A stretch of DNA of 64,000 nucleotides from Levilactobacillus suantsaiihabitans (GTDB lineage: Bacteria > Bacillota > Bacilli > Lactobacillales > Lactobacillaceae). The notes beneath the pieces were generated by a model. It was not told the DNA's origin, ran no database searches, and was given only the letters and a program-made list of their open reading frames with translations. This document shows positions 35,160 through 42,024 of this stretch, piece by piece. A program made the position numbers and the translations under genes. The DNA lies in the NCBI RefSeq assembly GCF_004745505.1, contig NZ_RKLX01000002.1, forward strand, positions 124,001 through 188,000, given 5' to 3'. Numbering within the stretch: the first letter of the stretch is position 1; the number at the start of each line of letters is the position of its first letter.

Positions 35160-35639
35160 TTATTGGATGACCACATCGTAGTGGTTGCCGGTGATGGCCG
35201 CCCCGCGATCATGCACGACTCCCATGCCCAGTGGCGTCATGATTTTGGTCCCAAATGGCACGTTGGCCGGTGCCGCAACGACCCGATAGCCGTTCGGATC
35301 CAACCCGTTGGCGCTGATGTGGGTCCCATCGGCGGTCAAACTTCCAGAATAATACGTCCATTTATTGCCGTTGAGGTAGACGACCCCTTGTTGTTCGAAC
35401 TGGGCCACGCTGATGGTGGCGCCGCTAGCATTGCTGGTCACATTACTCGTCGTGGCCACGGTCGGATTCGTCGTCCGAAACGCCACCTGAGAGCCCGCTG
35501 ACGCCTGTTGCACGTGTGTTTGATAACCTGGTGCTGGTGTCTGCGTCACGCTCGCACTAGCAGAAACGTTGGAAAAACCGATACCGGCGGCCAGGACCGC
35601 GGCGGCGCTGAACGCCGTTAGCATAATTTTTTTAATCAT
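35160..35639 (-). CDS. Secreted 3D-domain (RlpA/MltA-like fold) protein
   Basis: This 159-residue protein has a signal peptide (MIKKIMLTAFSAAAVLAAG, cleavage after SASA near residue 29), a Ser/Thr/Ala-rich linker and a C-terminal 3D domain. The latter shows the conserved aspartates in GVVHDRGAAITGNHYDVVI at the very end. 3D domains resemble the catalytic fold of lytic transglycosylases such as MltA, so a cell-wall function is likely. The palindrome TGACAAATTGTCA (35741-35753) lies about 100 bases upstream of the start. Confidence 0.88.
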   Translation of the reverse strand: MIKKIMLTAFSAAAVLAAGIGFSNVSASASVTQTPAPGYQTHVQQASAGSQVAFRTTNPTVATTSNVTSNASGATISVAQFEQQGVVYLNGNKWTYYSGSLTADGTHISANGLDPNGYRVVAAPANVPFGTKIMTPLGMGVVHDRGAAITGNHYDVVIQ

Positions 35640-35873
35640 CGAATGGTTCCTCCCTTATGAATGTACCCTTAGCTTACCCCCCAGATATCTCAACGCCATT
35701 AGGCCCACGTTACCACTCGATTAAAGAATGTCGGCGTTCATGACAAATTGTCACGGTCTTTACCAAACTGACATAGTGTGCAAGAAAGGATTAAGCCCCC
35801 ACTTAAGGTCCGTTTAACACGGTGATACTAAGGTATAATTAAGGGTAACTATTGACTTTAAGGAGGAATCTCC

Positions 35874-36671
35874 ATGCAACTACACTACGTATTACGCGGT
35901 CACGGCAGTCCAATCGTCTTTCTTCACGGCGCCGCCATCGACCACGACGCCATGATGCAATGGTTCGAGCCGCTTTTGGACGACCAACCGCACACCCGCC
36001 TGTATTTGGACTTGCCGGGCATGGGCGCCACGCCGGCCTTGCCCCCCGACCAAACGGACAGCAACCACATCTTGGCGGCGATTCAAGAGACCATCCACGC
36101 GGTCTTAGGGACGCAACCCTACACGGTGGTCGGCTATTCCTACGGCGGCTATTTGGCGTTAGGCCTGGCCTTTCAGCAACCCGAACGCGTTGCGCGTCTC
36201 TTTTTGGTCTGCCCGACCCTCACTGGGATCAAGGGCGAACGCCACGTGGCCAAACACCGCGTCATTACGACCACGCCCATCGACGTCACGGCCAACGCAG
36301 ATTACTTTGCCAACTACCAAAAGGTCACGGTCGTCCAAACGCCGCAGACCTGGCAGGCCTTTCAAACGCAGGTCATCCCCGGCATCCGTCGCACCGACCT
36401 TGATGCCTTACACCAACTCCACCGCGACCATGGCCAACACTACCGCTTGACCTTTGAATCGGACCTCAAGGCCACCCGCTTCACCCAACCAATCACCTTG
36501 TTGTCTGGCCGCTACGACGTCACCATCGGTTACACCGATCACCTAGCCTTCATGGCGCAGCAAGTAAACGGCACCCTGGGACTCTTCGCCGACGCCGGCC
36601 ACAACCTGCCCATCGACCAATACGCCATGATGGCCGCTTACTTCCGGCACTTTCTGACAACGTTTGCTTGA
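35874..36671 (+). CDS. Alpha/beta-hydrolase
   Basis: This 265-residue hydrolase has the oxyanion segment HGAAIDHDAMM (about residues 19-29), nucleophile elbow GYSYGGYLA (about 87-95, Ser89), an acid residue in the GRYDVTIGY segment (about 205-213) and catalytic His in DAGHNLPID (about 240). The length and plan fit proline-iminopeptidase/esterase-like enzymes. AAGGAGG lies 6 bases before the ATG. It is monocistronic, followed by a Family A repeat and the convergent ackA. The substrate is unknown. Confidence 0.88.
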   Translation: MQLHYVLRGHGSPIVFLHGAAIDHDAMMQWFEPLLDDQPHTRLYLDLPGMGATPALPPDQTDSNHILAAIQETIHAVLGTQPYTVVGYSYGGYLALGLAFQQPERVARLFLVCPTLTGIKGERHVAKHRVITTTPIDVTANADYFANYQKVTVVQTPQTWQAFQTQVIPGIRRTDLDALHQLHRDHGQHYRLTFESDLKATRFTQPITLLSGRYDVTIGYTDHLAFMAQQVNGTLGLFADAGHNLPIDQYAMMAAYFRHFLTTFA

Positions 36672-36689
36672 AAAAGAGTGGGTAATCGG

Positions 36690-36912
36690 CAACACCAGCC
36701 GAACTGGCCGCCTTACCGTTCGCTAGAGATGCGTTGGAACGCTGAGGGCGCCGTTCCAAGCCAAAGAACGGTCTTGGACCTCAACTTTGAGCCGACAACC
36801 CGCGTCTCAAAGTTGCCAGTTCCCTAAGCGCCATGGCCCGTGCCACTAAGGGAACTCCCACAGCTGAACGCATCTCTAGCGAACTCCCGGCTACTGTCGT
36901 AAGTTTGTCAAC
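36690..36912 (+). repeat. Family A repeat copy with compensated stem
   Basis: Outer arms GTTCGCTAGAGATGCGTT (36718-36735) and AACGCATCTCTAGCGAAC (36867-36884) pair over all 18 bases although the sequence differs from the copy at 39998. The inner stems AACTTTGAG/CTCAAAGTT and AGTTCCCT/AGGGAACT are also kept. It lies between convergent genes. Confidence 0.8.
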
Positions 36913-37067
36913 TACGAGGGTCATCACGTCTTGTCCCAACATCCGACAACATATCGGTCATCATCGGCACCAATCACCGGGAGCACGGTCACGTTGCAAT
37001 CAGGTCGGACTGACTTCCGCAACCTAAAAAAGAACCCAGGCAACATCCGCCCAGGCTCTCACTTTAC

Positions 37068-38255
37068 TTATTTGGTTAACCGTGCCACATCACGCACGAT
37101 CATTAATTCTTCATTTGTTGGGACGACCAGCACTTGAATCTTACTGCCATCCGGGCTGACGATGTGTTCTTCGCCGCGGAAGTCGTTCTTGGCTGGGTCG
37201 ATGACAATGCCAAAGTAATTCAGCTTGTCGGCCACGGCTTGGCGCATTTCCACACCGTTTTCACCGGAACCCGCCGTAAAGACGATGGCGTCCACGCCAC
37301 CCAATTCGGCGATATAGCTACCGACGTAACTGACAACGCGGTCCACGAACATCTGCAAGGCCAACTTGGACTTTGGCCGTTCGTCTTGGGTCTTTTCCAA
37401 GTCCCGTTGGTCGGGTGACAGCTCGGAAATCCCCAGCAAGCCGGACTTGTGATTTAAAATGTCGATCATTTCCGGCATGGTCTTGTGGAGCTTTTCTGCC
37501 AAGAAGGCCACCAGCGACACGTCAATGTCACCGGAGCGCGTCCCCATCATGACCCCTGCCAATGGCGTGAAGCCCATCGAGGTGTCCAGCGCGTGCCCGT
37601 GGTCAAAGGCCGTGATGGAAGAGCCGGAGCCCAGGTGCAAGGTGATCAGCTTCAAGTCAGACAACGGCTTGCCTAAGATTTCAGCGGTCCGGTGGGCCAC
37701 GTAACGGTGACTCGTACCGTGCGCGCCATATTTCCGGGCACCAAATTTATCATAATATTCATACGGAATGCTGTACATGTAGTTCACTGCGGGCATTTCC
37801 GTGTACAGCGACGTGTCAAAGACCGCTACCTGCTTGGCTTCCGGCAAAAGTTGTTGGAAGACTTCGATGTAGTAAGCCTGCACGGGGTTGTGCAACGGCG
37901 CATAGTCCTTGAGTTCCTTGATCTGCTTTAACACGATCGGCGTGATGAGCGCGGAGTCCTTGAAGACTTCCCCGCCAGCCACGACCCGGTGGCCGACCCC
38001 GGTGATCTCACTCAAGTGCTTGACGATACCGTAAGATTTCAGGCGCGTCAGTACCATGGCTGCCGCCAACTTATTGGTGATGTTATCCTGCGTTTCCTTG
38101 ATCTTCTTGCCATCAGGCAACTTGACCTTGAAAATGGACCCCGGTAAATTCAACCGATCGACCATCCCCGAGGCGATTACCGTCTCTTCGGGCATGGAAA
38201 ATAACTTCCACTTCAAAGTTGAGCTCCCTGCGTTAATTGCTAATGTCTTTGCCAT
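37068..38255 (-). CDS. ackA: Acetate kinase
   Basis: This 395-residue enzyme transfers phosphate from acetyl phosphate to ADP, giving acetate and ATP, the energy-yielding end of the phosphoketolase route. It has the opening signature TLAINAGSSTLKWKLF, the adenosine-binding and catalytic stretch HLGSGSSITA, and the second signature MGTRSGDIDVSL. ATG at 38255 is chosen with GGGAGGATCAGG upstream; the frame extends 7 codons further. A perfect cre site overlaps its promoter region, as known for CcpA-controlled ackA of other Firmicutes. Confidence 0.96.
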   Translation of the reverse strand: MAKTLAINAGSSTLKWKLFSMPEETVIASGMVDRLNLPGSIFKVKLPDGKKIKETQDNITNKLAAAMVLTRLKSYGIVKHLSEITGVGHRVVAGGEVFKDSALITPIVLKQIKELKDYAPLHNPVQAYYIEVFQQLLPEAKQVAVFDTSLYTEMPAVNYMYSIPYEYYDKFGARKYGAHGTSHRYVAHRTAEILGKPLSDLKLITLHLGSGSSITAFDHGHALDTSMGFTPLAGVMMGTRSGDIDVSLVAFLAEKLHKTMPEMIDILNHKSGLLGISELSPDQRDLEKTQDERPKSKLALQMFVDRVVSYVGSYIAELGGVDAIVFTAGSGENGVEMRQAVADKLNYFGIVIDPAKNDFRGEEHIVSPDGSKIQVLVVPTNEELMIVRDVARLTK

Positions 38256-38306
38256 CGTCCTGATCCTCCCAATCATTTTCTCGGTTACTTCCCAGTTTAA
38301 ATGATT

Positions 38307-38321
38307 TTGTAACCGCTTTCA
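38307..38321. promoter_or_regulatory. CcpA (cre) site upstream of ackA
   Basis: TTGTAACCGCTTTCA matches the cre consensus WTGNAANCGNWNNCW at every defined position and lies about 55-65 bases before the ackA start. Confidence 0.75.
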
Positions 38322-38387
38322 AGAAAAGATTGGCTTTCTGTGAGAATTTTTAGACCAGGCTTCCAGCAACGCACTTTATAAGGAAAA

Positions 38388-38418
38388 TCAAAAAAGCCAC
38401 GACCGCAGCCGTGACCCG
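38388..38418 (-). terminator. Terminator of the short APF-domain gene
   Basis: On the minus strand TCACGGCTGCGGTCGTGG forms a short stem, followed by CTTTTTTGA. Confidence 0.65.
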
Positions 38419-38438
38419 TTAACATGCGATTTATCTGA

Positions 38439-38786
38439 CTAGAACCACCCGTAGCTTAACCAATGACGCTTGGCCTTGACCCATGAGCCGTAACGGTTAT
38501 GGGCGTAACGATCCGCCGTCTTTTCTTGATTGGCTTTACTGTAATCGCCCTTCAGCATGGAAATGGTCAGTTGGTACTTGCCATAGTACCGACCGTTGCG
38601 GGCGCGATAGTTGCCACCGGATTCCTTGACGGCGATCCAGGCCTTGGCCCGCTTTTCCTTCTTGGATAAGGTGCAGGTATAAGTCACGCTGGCTTCAGCC
38701 GTGGTCGGGGTCACCACGTCGGCGACACTAGGAAGGGCTAAAGAAACCACCATAACGATTAACATGAAAACAGTCTTAAGTTTCAA
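38439..38786 (-). CDS. Secreted APF-domain protein without LysM
   Basis: This 115-residue protein has a signal peptide (residues 1-33) and a C-terminal domain AKAWIAVKESGGNYRARNGR through GSWVKAKRHWLSYGWF. The domain is shared with the two LysM-APF proteins nearby; it is a lysozyme-like/aggregation-promoting-factor domain with the glutamate of KESGG in the catalytic-type position. It lacks the LysM domain and linker, so it may not be wall-anchored. Its promoter has the TGTAAC-N16-TGTAAC-N10-TATGAT layout also found before the next gene. Confidence 0.85.
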   Translation of the reverse strand: MKLKTVFMLIVMVVSLALPSVADVVTPTTAEASVTYTCTLSKKEKRAKAWIAVKESGGNYRARNGRYYGKYQLTISMLKGDYSKANQEKTADRYAHNRYGSWVKAKRHWLSYGWF

Positions 38787-38829
38787 ATGAATGCCCCTCC
38801 TAATGAATTTGTTAAGAATATCATAACGT

Positions 38830-38863
38830 TCTTAAGTTACAGTCAGATTGTCCGAATGTTACA
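38830..38863 (-). promoter_or_regulatory. Phased TGTAAC motifs and -10 of the short APF-domain gene
   Basis: On the minus strand TGTAAC (38858-38863), GACAAT 11 bases on, and TGTAAC (38836-38841) 22 bases on are spaced by one helical turn each. They are followed 10 bases later by TATGAT. This resembles OmpR/WalR-type direct repeats placed over the -35. Confidence 0.6.
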
Positions 38864-38936
38864 AACCTGTAACGAGGCACCCCATATTCGCCGGGTTGGT
38901 GTAACAATATGTCGTTAAAGCCCGCTGTAGACACAA

Positions 38937-38977
38937 AAAACGACGGTCAGTTTTTGACACTGAACCGTCGTTTCTTT
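38937..38977 (-). terminator. Terminator of the LysM-APF gene
   Basis: AAACGACGGTTCAGTGTCAA and its counterpart TTGACACTGAACCGTCGTTT region form a long stem on minus, followed by T6. Confidence 0.85.
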
Positions 38978-39010
38978 TTGATTTAATTGGTTAGTTGACC
39001 GAAAACTGGT

Positions 39011-39655
39011 TTAGTACCAGCCGTTTGCTTGCCAGAAGGCCTTGGCTGCGGCCCAAGAACCGTAACGGGAGCTAACGTAAGCATTGGCTACCTTTTCTTG
39101 GTTAGCGGCAGAGTAGTCCCCGTTCAAGTAGGATTTGCTCAACTGGTACTTACCGTAGTAATTCCCGTTAGAAGCGGTGTAAGAGCCACCAGATTCCTTG
39201 TTGGCGATCCAAGCCTTGGCTGAAGATGAGTCTGACGTGCTGGTTGACGTGGCCGTAGACGCGCTACTAGTCGTACCAGTGGAAGCGGTGTTGCTGGACT
39301 GTTGACTGTAGTTGCTGGTCGTATTGGCTGCATTGTAAGTGTTGGTGTTGTTCGTAGTCGTCGTGGATTGGCTAGGTGTCGTGGTAGCACTAGTCGTTGA
39401 CGTCGTTGAAGCACTCGTGGCGTTAGGAATCTCTAAGGATTCACCCACATAAATCAAGTTAACGTTCTTTAAGTTGTTGGCTTTTTCGATAGCAGAAATG
39501 CTGGAGTTGTATTGGTTAGCAATTTTGGCAACCGTGTCTCCCGACTTCACCGTTACCCGGACGTCGGCGTTAGCGGAAGTGGTCCCAGCGAAGATGCCGG
39601 CACCTAAGATGGCTGCAGTTCCTAAAGTGGTGATAAAAGCTTTTTTGATATTCAT
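39011..39655 (-). CDS. apf: LysM and APF-domain cell-surface protein
   Basis: This 214-residue protein has a signal peptide (cleavage near ANA, residue 30), one LysM domain (VKSGDTVAKIANQYNSSISAIEKAN, residues 36-78) that binds peptidoglycan, a long Ser/Thr/Asn-rich linker (80-145) and the C-terminal APF domain AKAWIANKESGGSYTASNGN through GSWAAAKAFWQANGWY. Aggregation-promoting factors affect cell shape, aggregation and adhesion. It is a close paralogue of the gene at 40732. Its promoter shares the phased TGTAAC motif of 38830-38863. Confidence 0.92.
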   Translation of the reverse strand: MNIKKAFITTLGTAAILGAGIFAGTTSANADVRVTVKSGDTVAKIANQYNSSISAIEKANNLKNVNLIYVGESLEIPNATSASTTSTTSATTTPSQSTTTTNNTNTYNAANTTSNYSQQSSNTASTGTTSSASTATSTSTSDSSSAKAWIANKESGGSYTASNGNYYGKYQLSKSYLNGDYSAANQEKVANAYVSSRYGSWAAAKAFWQANGWY

Positions 39656-39714
39656 ATAAATGAATGTCCTCCTTTTGATTAGTGAATCTGTCTATCAATT
39701 ACTTAACGAGACCT

Positions 39715-39758
39715 ATCATAACCCGTGGAGGTTACACCGCCATTGTTCCTGAGTTACA
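39715..39758 (-). promoter_or_regulatory. Phased TGTAAC motifs and -10 of the LysM-APF gene
   Basis: On the minus strand TGTAAC (39753-39758), AACAAT 11 bases on and TGTAAC (39731-39736) 22 bases on are followed 10 bases later by TATGAT. This is the same spacing as upstream of the gene at 38439. Confidence 0.6.
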
Positions 39759-39929
39759 CCCACGTTAAGAAAAACCGGCTTAAATGACAAACCGTAATGT
39801 GGTTAATCCAGTTGCAACATTAACCGGGTTTCCGGTTCTTACGTTGCATCAGTGTGACGGCAACCACGCCATTGCAACGTTTTTAGACAGCAGTCGTCGT
39901 TGAACAACACTTTGTGGTGGATGTTTTTT

Positions 39930-40533
39930 GTAGCTACACACCTCATGACGTCAAAAATAGTCGGCTACAGCCTCACAATCCGAACTGGCCGCCTACCGTT
40001 CGCCAAATATGGGTTGGAACGCTGGGGCGGACGGGCCGAGCCAAAGGGCGGTCTCGACGCCTCGCTTTGAGCCGAAGTTCACGTCTCAAAGACGCCAGTT
40101 GTCTAAGCGGCATGAACCGCGCCGCTAAGGCAACTCCCACGGCTGAACCCATATTTGGCGAACTCTCGGCTAAGGTAGTGCTTGCCAGCAACAGTCATCT
40201 TAACTACAGATAATAGCTGCCATTGACGACTAGTCTTTAATTAACACAATGTTGCTGATAGACGTCAACCTTGCCGGAGTCAGCCAGGGTGGCCCCATCT
40301 GGGTCGGCGGTGTTGGCTGAGGTTTTGTCTCAGCCTACAGCGCGGGACGACTTGAGAGACTGGTGATTTTTGCCAGGCTTTCAAGCGAACCGGAAGACCG
40401 CCCCTCAGGCTGGAGGTGTCCCCCATAGCAGGCCCCACCCTAGCCTGACGCAGGCACCTGGTTTCACCAATTTTAGGTGTCAGAACACCGTCACTACGGC
40501 AATCAGCGCGTTAATTTCACTTTCAACCTTCAG
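39930..40533 (+). repeat. Long Family A copy lacking the left terminal repeat
   Basis: This copy of about 604 bp matches the 18546-19274 element from the sequence CCTCATGACGTCAAAAATAG through its right terminal repeat CTTTCAACCTTCAG (40520-40533). The outer stem arms are perfect: GTTCGCCAAATATGGGTT (39998-40015) and AACCCATATTTGGCGAAC (40146-40163). In place of the nested Family B sequence it has the inner stem GTTGTCTAAGCGG...CCGCTAAGGCAAC. The right half keeps GGCTGAGG...CTCAGCC. Confidence 0.8.
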
Positions 40534-40649
40534 TAGATAATCCCGTATTTACTAAAAGAAAGGATCAGCCATGGATGAACACACTTTAATGTCTTTCCCA
40601 ACATGGGTCGAAGCCACACATCCAGGATTATCCCTACTTAATTTCCGAC

Positions 40650-40685
40650 AAAAAACGCCCCCGGACCTGCATCCGAAGGCGTTAC
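40650..40685 (-). terminator. Terminator of the second LysM-APF gene
   Basis: On the minus strand AACGCC...GGCGTT with inner GG/CC pairs, followed by T6. Confidence 0.75.
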
Positions 40686-40731
40686 TTGATTTTAAACGTA
40701 AATTAGTTAGCTTATCTAAGCCGCGGTTAGT

Positions 40732-41352
40732 TTAGTACCAACCGTTAGCTTGCCAGAAAGCTTGGGCAGCTGACCATGAGCCGTAACGGGAAGCGACGTA
40801 TGAGTTCGCAACCTTTTCTTGGTTAGCAGCTGAGTAGTCACCGTTCAGGTAAGAAGAACTCAGTTGGTACTTTCCAATGTATTGGCCGTTAGTAGCTGAG
40901 TATGAACCGCCAGATTCCTTGTTGGCGATCCAAGCCTTAGCGCTAGCTTCGGAACCAGACACACCAGTAGAAGCAGTCGTGCTGCTTGCTTGGGTGTTGT
41001 TGGTCGTCGTTGCTTGGTTAGTCGTTGCTTGACTAGTCGTGGATTGGCTAGCTTGGTTGTTAGTCGTGTAGTTTTGGCTGGCAACGTTAGAGCTGCTAGT
41101 CGTGGCCGTCTTCGTGCTGCTTGGCACGTTCAGCGTTTGACCCACGTAGATCAAGTTGCTGTTGCTCAAGCTGTTGGCACTTTCGATGGCACTAACGGAT
41201 GAACCGTATTGGTTAGCTAATGACCAAACAGAATCCCCCTGCTTGACCGTAACATTAGTGTCGGCGTTGGCCGTGACGTTGGTGGCGAACAGGCCGGCAC
41301 CGACAACGGCAACCGTACCCAAAGTATTAACTAAAGCTTTTTTGATATTCAT
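40732..41352 (-). CDS. apf: LysM and APF-domain cell-surface protein, second copy
   Basis: This 206-residue paralogue of the protein at 39011 has a signal peptide (cleavage near ANA, residue 30), a LysM domain (VKQGDSVWSLANQYGSSVSAIESAN), a Gln/Thr/Ser-rich linker and the C-terminal APF domain AKAWIANKESGGSYSATNGQ through GSWSAAQAFWQANGWY. It is separated from its paralogue by a 600 bp Family A repeat. Its upstream region differs: instead of phased TGTAAC motifs it has a 9-9-9 inverted repeat, so the two copies are probably expressed under different conditions. AGGAGG precedes the ATG. Confidence 0.92.
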   Translation of the reverse strand: MNIKKALVNTLGTVAVVGAGLFATNVTANADTNVTVKQGDSVWSLANQYGSSVSAIESANSLSNSNLIYVGQTLNVPSSTKTATTSSSNVASQNYTTNNQASQSTTSQATTNQATTTNNTQASSTTASTGVSGSEASAKAWIANKESGGSYSATNGQYIGKYQLSSSYLNGDYSAANQEKVANSYVASRYGSWSAAQAFWQANGWY

Positions 41353-41450
41353 GATAAATGAATGTCCTCCTTTGTTTGCTTAACGGCTATTAGAATAACT
41401 GATGGTTGTGTCAGTTAGATTGGGGTTACGTTACGCCAGCGTTAAGAAAA

Positions 41451-41477
41451 ATATTACAGTGTGACAATCTGTAATAT
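41451..41477. promoter_or_regulatory. 9-9-9 inverted repeat upstream of the second LysM-APF gene
   Basis: ATATTACAG-TGTGACAAT-CTGTAATAT is a perfect inverted repeat about 100-125 bases before the start codon. Confidence 0.5.
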
Positions 41478-41942
41478 TTGTAATGGTGTTGTCACATAAA
41501 CCGCTTTTTTGGCCTCATTTTTACCCATTTTGGCGCAAACGACCCTGATTTTTCCGTGTCTTTTGCACTGAATATCCCTAAAAATTTCCCAATTTTCATG
41601 AAAATTTGATGAAAAATGGGGGGTGCGAGGCCGATTTTTATGATTGTAGTCGTTAATAGTTAAGTAAAATCGATCGAAATCCGACTAAATTCGGCCTAAC
41701 TTTTGCTCTCATCACGCAATCACTAACCCCCCAAATGCGCAACCCCCACCACGATTCACTGATAAATCTCGTTATACTATAGTAGAAACTTACTGCTAAT
41801 CGTCCCCCAAATCGCCGCTCTACGGCACCAGCACAGCGATTCTGGCGTCCCTTTACCTTCGGGTTGGCACATTCCCCAGCGCAGGTGAAACGATTGGACC
41901 CCCGACAGCGACTCTGGTCCGTCACTTTTTCCTGAAGACGCC
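41478..41942. other. Intergenic region, no supported gene
   Basis: No frame here has a convincing start or codon pattern. TTATACTATAGTAG near 41772 resembles a -10 region on plus, but no gene follows before the adhE terminator. Confidence 0.45.
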
Positions 41943-41990
41943 AAAAAACTAGGCCAGCCTCCCCGGGTAAAGGGAAACTGACCTAGTTTT
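41943..41990 (-). terminator. Terminator of adhE
   Basis: AACTAGGTCAGTTTCCC pairs with GGGGAGGCTGGCCTAGTT (a few mismatches), followed on minus by T6. Confidence 0.85.
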
Positions 41991-42024
41991 ACAGAGAGTT
42001 GAGTCCGAATACGGTCGTTAGTCG

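Noticed and set aside
40571-40735. 54-codon plus-strand frame starting MDEHTLMSFPTWVEATHPGL after AAAGGATC
   Set aside because: It passes through the terminator hairpin of the opposite LysM-APF gene and ends on its stop codon. There is no promoter of note, so coding is unlikely although the ribosome-binding site is good.
41653-41925. 90-codon minus-strand frame before adhE
   Set aside because: No ribosome-binding site, unlikely residue composition and no conserved-looking segments.
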